NCBI GenBank assembly: GCA_020060215.1
Contig: JAGVAP010000039.1
Coordinates: 1-50,547 of the forward strand
Source: Deltaproteobacteria bacterium
GTDB taxonomy: Bacteria; Desulfobacterota; DSM-4660; Desulfatiglandales; HGW-15
Length of the DNA: 50,547 nucleotides
Reading direction: 5' to 3'
The notes under the pieces were generated by a model. That model did not search any database. It was not told where the DNA came from and saw only the letters and a list, made by a program, of their open reading frames with translations. This document shows, piece after piece, positions 8,529 to 17,541 of the stretch. How positions within the stretch are numbered: position 1 is the stretch's first letter; the number at the start of each line of letters is the position of its first letter. Made by a program: the position numbers and the translations under genes.

Positions 8529-10385
8529 ATGGCAGGAGAAAAGGTTTCAAGGTTTCCGTTTCCACACGAGTTTCAGGTGCCCAAGGAGCTTGAAGGGTGG
8601 GAAGAGATGTATCCGCCTCAACGGTTGTTCAGCCAAGACCGTGAGGAATGGGAAAAGAGACACTTCTGGTACCAGGACAAGATTCACGCGCCCGAGCCCC
8701 TGTATCCGCTCGACGACATCTTCCAGGAGGCATGGCAAATCGCCCTCTCCGGGTACACCACGCGGGTCTTCTGCATCCCTCCGGCCCAGGGAATCGCCCA
8801 GAGAATCCTCGGCTGCTACATGTACATCACTCCGGTGGAGCCTCCCCCACCGGAGGTGATCCAGGAAAAGGCCGAGTTGTTCGGGAAAAGGGTTCCCTAC
8901 GTGTTCCAGAACTACCACATGTTATGGGAGGAATGGCTGAAGACCTTCAAGAAGCTCGGCGAGGAGATGGAGTCCATCCCGATCCCCCAGGACCTCGGCA
9001 AGTATGTGCCCGACAGCCAGGTCATGCCCATCCCCAGGGGATATACCGACGCCCACCTGCTGATCGAAGGGTTCAATTCCATGATCAGCCTCATCTTCAG
9101 GGCCTGGCAATATCACTTTCAGTATCTGAACCTCTCCTACCTCGCCTATCTCATGTTCGTAGACACCGCGAAGAAGCTCTTCCCCGGCATCAAGGAGAGC
9201 ACCATCGGCAAGATGGTTGCGGGGGCCGACGTCTCCATGTTCCGACCCGAGGAAGAGCTCTGCCGGTTGAGCAGGCTGGCCATGGGCCAGAGACCGGTCC
9301 TGGAGATCCTGAAAAAGAATGCCCCGGCCGAGGACAAGCTCAAGAGCATGAGGGAGATCGATGCGGGAAGGAAGTGGCTCGAAGAGCTCGAGCGCATCAA
9401 GAACCCCTGGTTTTACGTCTCCTGCGGCAGCGGATGGTACCACTACGAAGGCAGCTGGATGAACAAGATGGATGTGCCGTTCAGCTATCTCAAGAGCTAT
9501 GTCGAGAGGCTCGAAAAGGGCGACAAGATTGAAAGGTCCCTCACGGAGATCTCGGAGGAAAGGGACCGGATCGTCCAGGAGTACAAGAAGCTCATCAAGT
9601 CCGACGAAGACCGGAAATCGTTCGAGGATGCGTATAACACGGTGCGGGCCATTTACGTGTTTGCCGAAGACCACCTCTTTTGGGTGGAACACTGGCTGCA
9701 CACGATCTGGTTCCGGAAGATCGACGACTTCGGAAAGGTCCTCACGAAGTACGGCGTGCTGGCCAAGCCGGACGACATCTACCTGTTCAACCGGTTCGAG
9801 GTGCCCATGCTGATCGAGGACATGGCCACGAGCTGGGCCTTGGGCGTAGGCGCGCCGACCAGGGGCAGGTTCTGGCAGGAGAAGGCTGGAAAACGCAAGA
9901 AGATCCTGGAGGCCGCGGCCAAATGGAACCCCATCCCCGCCCTGGGTGTTCCCCCTGCGGAGGTATCCGAACCGTTCACGATCATGTTATGGGGCGTCAC
10001 CACCGAGACGGTCGGGGAGTGGCTGAAGGGCACCGGCGAGGTCCAGACCAAGGACCTCAACGAGCTGAAGGGGTTCGCCTCGTCCGCAGGCGTCGCGGAA
10101 GGACCCGCAAGGGTCCTCAAGCTGCTCGAGGACATCGTCAAGCTGCAGCCCGGCGAGATCCTCGTCGCCCCCTGCACCAACCCTTCCTGGGCGCCTGTGT
10201 TCACCAACATCAAGGGTGCGGTCACGGACATCGGAGGGCTCACCTCCCACGCGGCCATCGTGTCGCGGGAGTACGGCCTCCCTGCCGTGACGGGCACCGG
10301 CGTGGCCACTTCCGTGATCAAGACCGGCGACATCGTCAGACTCGACGGAAGCACCGGAATTGTGACCATCGTCAAGCGGGCATGA
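8529..10385 (+). CDS. ppsA: Phenylphosphate synthase alpha-like subunit (PEP synthase central/phosphohistidine part)
   Basis: A 618-residue protein. The C-terminus is the swivelling phosphohistidine domain of PEP-utilising enzymes: GGLTSHAAIVSREYGLPAVT with His574 as the phospho-carrier. No ATP-grasp domain is present. In Thauera aromatica, phenylphosphate synthase protein 1 (about 70 kDa) resembles the central part of PEP synthase with the catalytic His and works with a separate ~40-kDa protein resembling its N-terminus. This gene and the next match that split in size and order. It would transfer the beta-phosphate of ATP to a phenol, giving an aryl phosphate. GAGGAGGG precedes the ATG. Phenol itself as substrate is inferred; another hydroxyaromatic is possible. 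Confidence 0.85.
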   Translation: MAGEKVSRFPFPHEFQVPKELEGWEEMYPPQRLFSQDREEWEKRHFWYQDKIHAPEPLYPLDDIFQEAWQIALSGYTTRVFCIPPAQGIAQRILGCYMYITPVEPPPPEVIQEKAELFGKRVPYVFQNYHMLWEEWLKTFKKLGEEMESIPIPQDLGKYVPDSQVMPIPRGYTDAHLLIEGFNSMISLIFRAWQYHFQYLNLSYLAYLMFVDTAKKLFPGIKESTIGKMVAGADVSMFRPEEELCRLSRLAMGQRPVLEILKKNAPAEDKLKSMREIDAGRKWLEELERIKNPWFYVSCGSGWYHYEGSWMNKMDVPFSYLKSYVERLEKGDKIERSLTEISEERDRIVQEYKKLIKSDEDRKSFEDAYNTVRAIYVFAEDHLFWVEHWLHTIWFRKIDDFGKVLTKYGVLAKPDDIYLFNRFEVPMLIEDMATSWALGVGAPTRGRFWQEKAGKRKKILEAAAKWNPIPALGVPPAEVSEPFTIMLWGVTTETVGEWLKGTGEVQTKDLNELKGFASSAGVAEGPARVLKLLEDIVKLQPGEILVAPCTNPSWAPVFTNIKGAVTDIGGLTSHAAIVSREYGLPAVTGTGVATSVIKTGDIVRLDGSTGIVTIVKRA

Positions 10386-10401
10386 TCTCAGACCGTATGG
10401 C

Positions 10402-10432
10402 ACCGGGGGGATGCGGCTCTGCACCCCCCGGT
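10402..10432 (+). other. GC-rich hairpin between ppsA and ppsB
   Basis: A perfect 9-bp stem, ACCGGGGGG (10402-10410) pairing with CCCCCCGGT (10424-10432), with further TGC/GCA pairing inside the loop. There is no T-run, and the next gene begins 25 bp later. An mRNA-stability or processing element is more likely than a terminator. Confidence 0.5.
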
Positions 10433-10457
10433 CCGATGGAAAAACGGAGGGAGGAAA

Positions 10458-11531
10458 ATGCCGGAGAAATGGATCTATTGGCTGAAGGAGCTGGGCGCCG
10501 AGCACAACGATCTCGTCGGGAAGAAGTGCGCCAACCTGGGTGAGCTGACCAGGGCGGGCTTTCACGTGCCGCCCGGTTTCGCCCTGAGCGTCAAGGCCTA
10601 CGACCGCTTCATGACGGAGACGGAGGTCACCCCCCGGCTGCTGGAGTTCCTTGCAGATTTCAGGGCCAATCCCGAGGATGTGGCCGACACCAACAAGTTC
10701 GATGCCGCCTCCTGCGAGATGAGGAGGATCGTGGAGGCCGTCCGGATGCCCGCCGACATGGAGGAGAGCATACGGGCCTGCTATGGGGACCTGTGCAGGA
10801 TTGCCGGCCGGCAGGATCTCTATGTGGCCACCCGCTCCGCAGGTCCTGTGAGCCACCCGGGCCAGTACGAGACCTACCTCAATGTATGCGGTTCGGATGA
10901 CGTGGTCCGGAACGTCATCCGGGTCTGGTCGAGCACCTTCAACACCCGCTCCGTCATCGCAAGGGCCAGGCTGGGTCTGCCCCTGCACTATGATCCGATC
11001 GGCGTCGCGGTGCTGACCATGGTGGACGCCAAGGCCGCGGGCGTGATGTTCACGGTGAACCCGGTGAACGGCGATGAATCGAAGGTGGCCATCGAGGCGA
11101 GTTTCGGGTTCGGCGAGGCCGTGGTGTCCGGGAACGTGACCCCCGATCGTTACCTGGTGGACAAGGTCACGCTGGAGATGGACGAGCGGGTCGTGTCCGA
11201 CAAGGGATGCGAGTTCGCCTACAACCCCGAGACCAGGGAGATGGTCTACAAGGAGTTGCCGCCGGATAAGAGAAAGGTCCCTTGCCTGGAAGACCGGGAG
11301 GTCATCCAGCTGACGAAGATCGCCAAGGAGGTGGAGGAGCACTTCGGCTGCCCCCAGGACATCGAGTACTCCATCTCCATGAGCCTCCCGTTCCCGGAGA
11401 GCATCTTCCTGGTACAGGCCCGGCCCGAGAGCGTCTGGGCGAAAAAGAAGAAGGGATCGGTGCTGGGGGGGAAGAGCGGGTGGGACCTGCTCCTCCAGAA
11501 GGCGACGACTCCGGTCAAGCTGACGCCCTGA
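10458..11531 (+). CDS. ppsB: Phenylphosphate synthase beta-like subunit (PEP synthase N-terminal ATP-grasp domain)
   Basis: A 357-residue protein equal to the N-terminal ATP-binding half of PEP synthase. GKKCANLGELTRAGFHVPPG is the nucleotide-binding start. TRSAGPVSHPGQYETYLNV replaces the usual RSSA...GQ.ETYLNV stretch. GVMFTVNPVNGDESKV, GFGEAVVSGNVTPDRY and the closing FLVQARPES are typical. It has no phosphohistidine domain, which is supplied by PpsA next door. In Thauera the corresponding protein 2 (40 kDa) activates protein 1 with MgATP, yielding AMP and phosphate. GGAGGGAGGAAAA precedes the ATG. The CBS-domain stimulator PpsC known from Thauera was not found in this window. Confidence 0.86.
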   Translation: MPEKWIYWLKELGAEHNDLVGKKCANLGELTRAGFHVPPGFALSVKAYDRFMTETEVTPRLLEFLADFRANPEDVADTNKFDAASCEMRRIVEAVRMPADMEESIRACYGDLCRIAGRQDLYVATRSAGPVSHPGQYETYLNVCGSDDVVRNVIRVWSSTFNTRSVIARARLGLPLHYDPIGVAVLTMVDAKAAGVMFTVNPVNGDESKVAIEASFGFGEAVVSGNVTPDRYLVDKVTLEMDERVVSDKGCEFAYNPETREMVYKELPPDKRKVPCLEDREVIQLTKIAKEVEEHFGCPQDIEYSISMSLPFPESIFLVQARPESVWAKKKKGSVLGGKSGWDLLLQKATTPVKLTP

Positions 11532-11564
11532 GGGGGAAATGATGGAAGAGAGGAGGTTGATGCG

Positions 11565-12983
11565 ATGAAAGATCTGAGGGACTTCATTGACAAGTGCGAG
11601 AAAGAGGGCGAGCTCCGCAGGGTGAAGGCGGAGGTCGACTGGGATCTTGAGCTTTCCCATATCTGCAAGGTCGTGGAGGAGAAGTCCGGACCTGCATTGC
11701 TCTTCGAGAACGTGAAGGGCTATGCGAGCCCGGTCCTGACAGGGGCATTCGCGACCACCAAAAGGCTGGCCATCATCCTGGGGAAGAGCGAGGACCTTTC
11801 CATGGTCGACCTCACCAAGGAGTGGGTGAATGTCGCCACCAAGGAGGTCGTCCCCGCCAGGGAGGTCAAGGACGGGCCGATCTTCGAAAACATCGTGGAA
11901 GGCAACAAGGTCGATACCTTTGCCTTCCCTTCACCCAAGTTTTACGAACTGGACGGCGGGCGCTACTTCGGGACCGCCGTGTTCATGACCATCCAGGACC
12001 CGGAGACGGGGGATGTGAACCTCGGCACCTACCGGATGGGCGTCCTCGACAGCAAGACCGTCGGGGTCCAGCTCCTCAAGGGGAAGAAGGGGGACAGGAT
12101 CCTGAAGAAGTACGGGAAGAAGGGCAAGAAGATGCCCGCCTGCGCCATCATCGGCGGCGATCCGCTCCATATCTTTGCCGGGGCCGCGACCGTGCCCGGC
12201 GCCAAGAGCGGCTATGACGTGGTGGGGACCCTGCGCGGCTCTCCCGTGGAGGTGGTGAAGGGGCACCTCAGCGGCCTGCCCTTCCCGGCCTCGGCGGAGA
12301 TCGTGCTGGAGGGGGAGATCGACCCCGTGAAACTGAGGGAAGAAGGCCCCTTCGGCGAGTACACGGGCTATTACACGGAAGAGCTCATCAAGCCCATCCC
12401 CAAACCCGCCCTGGAAGTGCAGCGCGTCTATTTCAGGAACAGGCCCATCCTGTGGGAGACGAGCGTGGGCAGGCCGGTGGGCGACCAGCACATGCTCTAT
12501 GCCTTTGTGCGGAATGCCAGCCTGTGGACGGAGCTGACCAAGATGCAGATCCCCGGGGTCAAGACGGTGTACACGCTGCCCGAGGCCGCGGGACGGTTCT
12601 GGGTGGTGGTCTCGGTGCAGCAGATGTACCCGGGGCACGCCGACCAGGTGGCGGCTGCGATCATGGCCAGCAACACGGGGACCTACGGGATCAAGGGGAT
12701 CATCATCGTGGACGACGACATCGATGCGGACGACCTTCCCAGGGTCTGGTGGGCCCTGGGCACCCGCTACAACCCGGGCCGCGGGACGCAGATCATCAAC
12801 CGGGGCAGGTCCACGCCGCTCGATCCGGCGATCGGGCCGGACGAAAACAAGTTCATCACCTCTCGGATCGTCCTGGACGCCACCATCCCCTTTGACTGGA
12901 AGGTGAAACCCACGGAGATCAAGCTGACCGAGAGCGTCATGGCCAAGGTGAAGGCCAGATGGAACGAGTACGGGCTGGACTAG
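11565..12983 (+). CDS. UbiD-family carboxylase, phenylphosphate carboxylase alpha/beta-like (copy 1)
   Basis: A 472-residue UbiD-family protein. By eye-alignment with prenyl-FMN decarboxylases, the catalytic triad is Arg157 (NLGTYRMGV), Glu260 and Glu265 (EGPFGEYTGYY), all present. In Thauera, phenylphosphate carboxylase contains two UbiD-like subunits of 53-54 kDa, a 10-kDa gamma and an 18-kDa HAD-like delta, and converts phenylphosphate and CO2 to 4-hydroxybenzoate. This gene follows ppsB by 33 bp with GAGAGGAGG upstream, so it is probably one of the two large subunits. Whether it corresponds to PpcA or PpcB cannot be decided from the sequence alone. It is cytoplasmic and would use prenylated FMN made by the UbiX at 17538. 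Confidence 0.88.
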   Translation: MKDLRDFIDKCEKEGELRRVKAEVDWDLELSHICKVVEEKSGPALLFENVKGYASPVLTGAFATTKRLAIILGKSEDLSMVDLTKEWVNVATKEVVPAREVKDGPIFENIVEGNKVDTFAFPSPKFYELDGGRYFGTAVFMTIQDPETGDVNLGTYRMGVLDSKTVGVQLLKGKKGDRILKKYGKKGKKMPACAIIGGDPLHIFAGAATVPGAKSGYDVVGTLRGSPVEVVKGHLSGLPFPASAEIVLEGEIDPVKLREEGPFGEYTGYYTEELIKPIPKPALEVQRVYFRNRPILWETSVGRPVGDQHMLYAFVRNASLWTELTKMQIPGVKTVYTLPEAAGRFWVVVSVQQMYPGHADQVAAAIMASNTGTYGIKGIIIVDDDIDADDLPRVWWALGTRYNPGRGTQIINRGRSTPLDPAIGPDENKFITSRIVLDATIPFDWKVKPTEIKLTESVMAKVKARWNEYGLD

Positions 12984-12997
12984 GAGGGAGGGCAGGA

Positions 12998-13555
12998 ATG
13001 GCCGGTGAAAAGGATCTTGAAAAGGCAAGGGAGAAGGCAAAGCAGGTGAAGCTGTTCGCCCACGACATCCACGGGGTGCTGACGCCCAACACCTTCATGG
13101 TGGATGTGGAGGGAAAGCGCAGGTACACCTTCTGGCACATGGACGGGTTCGGCGACCTTTCGCTCCATGCAAACGGGATCAAGGTGGCGTTTCTGGACAC
13201 CTCTTCCATCGACGAAGAGGGAATGTTCCGCGCCCGGGAGCTGAAGCTCGACAAAAACTACTACAAGATCACCGACCGGTGGGCCAAGATCGAGGAGCTC
13301 AAGCAGGAGCTCGGGATCGGGGACCAAAACGTCGCCTATGTCGGATGCGAGATCACGGACCTCGATGTGATGAATAAGGCCGGCTTCGCAGTGGCGACGG
13401 CCGACGCCGCCGACGAGGTCAAGGCCGTTGCGGATTACGTCACAGCGGCCCCCGGGGGACGGGGACCCATCCGTGAGGTCTGTGAATTCATCCTCCGGTC
13501 CATGGGCAAGTGGGATGAGTGGGTGGAGAAGGTGACCAGGATGGGGTACAAGTAG
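12998..13555 (+). CDS. HAD-family protein, phenylphosphate carboxylase delta-like (copy 1, altered motifs)
   Basis: A 185-residue small HAD protein of the KdsC type. Motif I reads DIHGVLT (Asp23, His25): the nucleophile Asp is kept but the second Asp of the usual DxD is His. The acidic motif IV reads YVGCEITDLDV, with Cys117 in place of the first Asp. The Thauera delta subunit (18 kDa) is a HAD-like phosphatase homologue and this protein has the right size and place. With two metal or acid-base positions changed it may be a structural or regulatory subunit rather than a phosphatase. An AGGAGGGAGGGCAGGA stretch precedes the ATG at 12998. Confidence 0.85.
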   Translation: MAGEKDLEKAREKAKQVKLFAHDIHGVLTPNTFMVDVEGKRRYTFWHMDGFGDLSLHANGIKVAFLDTSSIDEEGMFRARELKLDKNYYKITDRWAKIEELKQELGIGDQNVAYVGCEITDLDVMNKAGFAVATADAADEVKAVADYVTAAPGGRGPIREVCEFILRSMGKWDEWVEKVTRMGYK

Positions 13556-13666
13556 ATCCCATATTGTTGTTGAAAGCCGGAGTTGACGCCCCTGCGCCCT
13601 TTTGAAGAGCTAACGTGTTCCACCAAGACATAGCTTTGCCGGGGCGGCGGACGACAGGAGGACAAG

Positions 13667-14209
13667 ATGAAGAACGAACAGGAAGCCATTGAAAAGGCCA
13701 AGAAGGTGAAGTTTGTCATCCTCGATATCCACGGCGTGTTGACGGACTGCGTCCTCTACTATGCCGAAGACGGAAAGAAGTCGGAGGTGTTTTCCCTCCA
13801 CGATCGCCTCGGATGCAAGGCCCTGGCCGAGGGCGGCATCGGGGTGGCCTTCCTGACCAGCAAGATCACCAGGACGGACGAGCAGGTGGGGAGCATCTAC
13901 GGGGTGCCGCAGGACAAGCTCTGGGGAACATCCGCGAAGATCGGAAAACTCGACGAGTTCGAGAAGGAATCGGGCCTGACGGACGAAGAGATCTGCTACG
14001 TGGGTGACGAGATGATCGATCTGGGCGTCATGCGGAGGGCCGGTTTCTCGGTTGCCCCCGCAGACGGTTCGCTGCAGGCCAGGGAAGACGCCGACTACGT
14101 CACCCGCAGAGGCGGCGGCAAAGGGGTGGTGCGCGAACTGGCCCAGTTCATCCTGACCGCCCAGGGAAAATGGCCTCAGGTGAAGGAGAGACTGAGCAGG
14201 CAGCCGTGA
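13667..14209 (+). CDS. HAD-family protein, phenylphosphate carboxylase delta-like (copy 2)
   Basis: A 180-residue KdsC-type HAD protein, related to the gene just upstream. Motif I is DIHGVLTD (Asp20, His22), again DxH instead of DxD. Motif II Thr/Ser is in FLTSK. Motif IV is intact as GDEMID (Asp114, Asp118). This is therefore the more complete member of the pair and the better candidate for a working aryl-phosphate phosphatase, or for the delta subunit coupling dephosphorylation to carboxylation. GGAGGACAAG precedes the ATG. A 111-bp gap separates it from copy 1 and 226 bp, including a repeat, from the next gene. Confidence 0.86.
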   Translation: MKNEQEAIEKAKKVKFVILDIHGVLTDCVLYYAEDGKKSEVFSLHDRLGCKALAEGGIGVAFLTSKITRTDEQVGSIYGVPQDKLWGTSAKIGKLDEFEKESGLTDEEICYVGDEMIDLGVMRRAGFSVAPADGSLQAREDADYVTRRGGGKGVVRELAQFILTAQGKWPQVKERLSRQP

Positions 14210-14270
14210 TCGGCGCCGGGCGGACCGACCACCGTTCGCCCTCTCCCGTGGGGAAAAACCCCGTAGCCTC

Positions 14271-14359
14271 GTAGGATGGGTGGAGCGGAGCGAAACCCAT
14301 CGATTCCGAACATGCCAGCTTCAAGGCAGATGGGTCGCGCTCCGCTCCACCCATCCTAC
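14271..14359. repeat. REP-like long inverted repeat (type A, copy 1)
   Basis: The left arm 14271-14301 begins GTAGGATGGGTGGAGCGGAG. The right arm 14329-14359 ends GCTCCACCCATCCTAC. The arms pair over about 30 bp around a 27-nt loop. The same element recurs at 43585-43670. This family (GTAGGATGGGT...AACCCATC) is widely dispersed in bacterial genomes as REP-like intergenic palindromes. Here it interrupts the operon between the second HAD gene and the second UbiD gene. Confidence 0.8.
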
Positions 14360-14435
14360 AAACGCGTACCGCTAACGGGAACCCTAATGCCATGCCCCGA
14401 TTTCGGGGCCCAGGCGAAAAGATAAGGAGGCTCAA

Positions 14436-15884
14436 TTGGCAGGATACCCGATCTACAAAGACAACAGGGAATACATCAAGGGGCTCGAGGAGCACGGCGA
14501 ACTCGTGACCGTCCGGCAGGAGGTGGACTGGGATCTCGAGATGGGGGCCATCGTGAGGAGGGTGTGCGAGAAGAAGCTAGCCTCCCCCTACTTCAAGAAG
14601 ATCCGGGACTATCCAGGGTTCGAGGCCCTGGGCGCGCCCCTTGCCACGTACAGGCGGCTGGCCATCGCCCTGGGCATGGACCCGGCCTCCACGGTCCCGC
14701 AGATCTCCGACGAGTACGTCCGCCGGACCTCCGGCACCCCGATTCCGCCCGTCGTGGTGGACAGGAAGGACGCCCCCTGCAAAGAGAACATCCTCATGGG
14801 GAAGGATGCGGACCTCTTCAGGCTCCCCGGCCCCATGGTGCACGATGGTGACGGTGGAAGATACCTCTGCACGTGGCATTTCGTCGTGGCCAAGGATCCC
14901 GACAACGGGATGATCAACTGGGGGATGTATCGCCAGATGGTGTTCGACGAGAAGACCATGGTCGGCCCGGTGCTCCCCTTCTCCGACATGGGGAAGATGT
15001 TCTACGGGAAGTACGTCCCCAGGAACAAGCCGATGCCTTTCGCCGCGGTGATCAGCTGCGATCCCCTGGCGGGGGTGGCCGCCTGCGCCCCCTCCCCCAT
15101 CCCCGAGGACCAGTTCACGGGCATGCTGATGGGAAAGCCGATCGAGGTGGTGAAGTGCGAGACCTGCGACCTGGAGGTCCCGGCCCATGCGGAGATCATC
15201 ATCGAGGGGGAGGTGCTCCCCCACCTGATGATCGAAGAGGCCCCTTTCGGGGAGTACACCGGATACCGCACATCACCCAGAGAGCCCCGTACCGTGTACC
15301 GGGTCAAGGCGATCACCTATCGAAACCAGCCGATCATGGCGATCTCCAACATGGGTGTCCCCACCGACGAGGGGCAGCTGCTTCGCTCCTTCTCGCTGGG
15401 GCTGGAGATGCGGAAGCTCCTGGAGAGCCAGGGGATCCCGATCACCGGGGTGTATATGCTCCCGGAATCCACCCACCATCTCGTGGTCGTGGGTGTGAAG
15501 CCGGCCTACACCGGGATTGCCTCCCAGATCGCGAACCTGATCTACGGGAGCAAGCTGAGCCCATGGTTCCACATGGTGATCGTGGTGGACGAGGAGACCG
15601 ACATCTACAACAAGGATGAGGTGATCCACGCCCTCTCCACCAAGTGCCATCCGATCACAGGGATCCACAAATACGACAACGCGCCCGGCACCCCCCTGAA
15701 CCCGTACGTCGGCCCCGAGGATCGGAAATGGAGCCGGGGAGCCAAGGTGCTCTTCGATTGCACCTTCCCTCTCCATTGGCCCAAGTCGGACGTGCCCATC
15801 AAGGTCTCCTTCAACAATGTCTATCCGAGGGAGATCCAGGAGAAGGTTCTCGGCAACTGGAAGAGCTACGGATTCAAAGACTAA
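14436..15884 (+). CDS. UbiD-family carboxylase, phenylphosphate carboxylase alpha/beta-like (copy 2)
   Basis: A 482-residue UbiD-family protein. The triad by eye is Arg166 (NWGMYRQMV), Glu268 and Glu273 (EAPFGEYTGYR). The start is TTG with AAGGAGG at 14424-14430. The gamma-like gene starts 11 bp after its stop, arguing that copy 1, copy 2, gamma and a HAD protein together form a phenylphosphate carboxylase-like complex. A CETCDLEVPAHAE segment adds two cysteines not seen in copy 1. The assignment as PpcA or PpcB is open. Confidence 0.88.
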   Translation: MAGYPIYKDNREYIKGLEEHGELVTVRQEVDWDLEMGAIVRRVCEKKLASPYFKKIRDYPGFEALGAPLATYRRLAIALGMDPASTVPQISDEYVRRTSGTPIPPVVVDRKDAPCKENILMGKDADLFRLPGPMVHDGDGGRYLCTWHFVVAKDPDNGMINWGMYRQMVFDEKTMVGPVLPFSDMGKMFYGKYVPRNKPMPFAAVISCDPLAGVAACAPSPIPEDQFTGMLMGKPIEVVKCETCDLEVPAHAEIIIEGEVLPHLMIEEAPFGEYTGYRTSPREPRTVYRVKAITYRNQPIMAISNMGVPTDEGQLLRSFSLGLEMRKLLESQGIPITGVYMLPESTHHLVVVGVKPAYTGIASQIANLIYGSKLSPWFHMVIVVDEETDIYNKDEVIHALSTKCHPITGIHKYDNAPGTPLNPYVGPEDRKWSRGAKVLFDCTFPLHWPKSDVPIKVSFNNVYPREIQEKVLGNWKSYGFKD

Positions 15885-15895
15885 GGAGCGAAACC

Positions 15896-16153
15896 ATGGA
15901 AAGGAAAGAATACGATACCTATGTTCTCACCGACCTCGCGGCGGTGCCTGAAGATGTGGAAAGGGAGATGATCCTTCGCGAGCTGACCCCCTCCGATCGG
16001 CGTTACAAATATCGAAGCTTTTTCGCTTCGGTCGTGGTAAGCAAAGACGAAGCGAAATACCCGGACCGTTTGTGGGTTCGGCTGGGGAGGGGGCAGCTCC
16101 AGGCAAAACCCTGGTCCGTGAAGATCGTGAAAGAGGTGAACAAGGTCCAATAG
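15896..16153 (+). CDS. ppcC: Phenylphosphate carboxylase gamma-like small subunit
   Basis: An 85-residue protein (about 10 kDa) starting at the ATG at 15896, with AAGGAG overlapping the stop of the preceding UbiD gene. It has no recognisable catalytic motif; KYRSFFASVVVSKDEAKYPD is its central part. Size and position between UbiD genes match the 10-kDa gamma subunit of Thauera phenylphosphate carboxylase. The identification rests mainly on size and context. The next gene begins within 15 bp. Confidence 0.68.
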   Translation: MERKEYDTYVLTDLAAVPEDVEREMILRELTPSDRRYKYRSFFASVVVSKDEAKYPDRLWVRLGRGQLQAKPWSVKIVKEVNKVQ

Positions 16154-16167
16154 GCGTGGAGGAGATC

Positions 16168-17541
16168 TTGAAGACGCACCGTACGCTCAGGGAGTTCGTC
16201 GACCTGCTGAGGGATCAGGGGGAACTGCTTTCCCTCTCGGACCCCTTCGACCCGAAGTACGAGATGTCCGCGGTCCTTTCGCAGTTGGGGAAAGGCCGTT
16301 CGCCGGCAGTCCTCTTTCAGAATCCCAGGGGATTCGCAATCCCGGTGATTGGGAACCTCTTTGGAAACCCGGGGCGGCTCTCCCTGGCCCTGGGGATCGA
16401 GGAGGATCGCCTCCTGGAAGAGGTGGTTTCCAGGCTGGAGAACAAGCGGCCCCCCGTGCAGCGCTCCGAAGACCCTTCACAGGAGATCAGGGTATCCGGG
16501 ACCGAAATCGACCTCCTCCGGACCCTGCCCGCCCTCACTTACTATGCCAAGGACTCCGGCCCCTATATCACCTCCGGCATCTCTTCGGCCAGAGACCCCG
16601 AGACCGGCGTGACCGCACGGGGGCTTCATCGGATGGAGGTCAGAGGGAAGAACACCCTCGGCATCTCTCTTCTCAACCCGCCTCTCGCCGACGTCTATTC
16701 CCTGCACAAGAGGGAGGGGAGCAAGATGGAGATCGCCACGGTGATCGGCGTTCCACCGGCCGTATTCATCGGTGCCATCTTCAAGGTCCCCCGGGGGACC
16801 GACAAACTGTCGGTTGCAGGGGCCCTCAAGGGCGAGCCCGTGGAGACGGCCATGGCCGACACCGTGGACGTGGATATCCCGGCCCATGGGGAAATCGTGA
16901 TCGAAGGGACCATCGACCCCAGGGACAAAGAGGAGGACGGGACGCTCGGAGAATCCAGCGGGTACTACATGGCTTTCGGCAAGAGCCCCACGGTCCATGT
17001 GACGGGCCTCAGATACCGGAAAGGGGCCTTGTACCATGCCGTCGTTCCCTGGGCGCGCGAAGTGGACAGCCTCCTGTACCTGGTCCACGGCCTCGACTTC
17101 ATCCCCAAGATGAAGCGGGAGATCCCGTCCCTCCGGGGCATCCACCTGGTGCCCATGACCTTCGGCGCCCACGCGGTCATGAGCATCGACACGGACAACA
17201 AGGGGGAAATCCGAAGGGCACTGACTCTGGCCCTCTCCTTCACCAGCATCAAGAAGGCGGTCATGGTTGATGCGGATGTGGATCCGGAGGACCTCCAGGA
17301 GGTGGAGTGGGCCCTTGCCACCCGTTTCCAGCCGGACCGGGACCTGATCGTGGTGCCCGATCTCCGGGGGCAGCCTATCGATCCCTCCTCCCGGTGGACC
17401 GGAGAGGGCTTCCTCACCGCCAAGATGGGCCTGGATGCCACGCGGCCCAGGAAGGAGGGATTCGAGAAGGTGGATGTCCCGGAAGATGTGAAAGAACGTT
17501 TGTCTTCAGTCCTGAAGGAACTCAAGGGGAAAAAGAGATGA
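16168..17541 (+). CDS. UbiD-family decarboxylase/carboxylase (copy 3, R-D-E triad)
   Basis: A 457-residue UbiD-family protein. The start is taken as TTG at 16168 because GGAGG (16158-16162) lies 5 bp upstream and the product then begins MKTHRTLREFVDLL, the usual UbiD N-terminus; a GTG at 16156 is possible. By eye-alignment Arg155 (RGLHRMEV) and Glu262 are kept, but the first Glu of the EGPFGE motif is Asp257, in EDGTLGESSGYY. It diverges clearly from copies 1 and 2, so it may act on a different substrate or as a separate decarboxylase. It overlaps ubiX by ATGA, implying translational coupling. Confidence 0.87.
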   Translation: MKTHRTLREFVDLLRDQGELLSLSDPFDPKYEMSAVLSQLGKGRSPAVLFQNPRGFAIPVIGNLFGNPGRLSLALGIEEDRLLEEVVSRLENKRPPVQRSEDPSQEIRVSGTEIDLLRTLPALTYYAKDSGPYITSGISSARDPETGVTARGLHRMEVRGKNTLGISLLNPPLADVYSLHKREGSKMEIATVIGVPPAVFIGAIFKVPRGTDKLSVAGALKGEPVETAMADTVDVDIPAHGEIVIEGTIDPRDKEEDGTLGESSGYYMAFGKSPTVHVTGLRYRKGALYHAVVPWAREVDSLLYLVHGLDFIPKMKREIPSLRGIHLVPMTFGAHAVMSIDTDNKGEIRRALTLALSFTSIKKAVMVDADVDPEDLQEVEWALATRFQPDRDLIVVPDLRGQPIDPSSRWTGEGFLTAKMGLDATRPRKEGFEKVDVPEDVKERLSSVLKELKGKKR

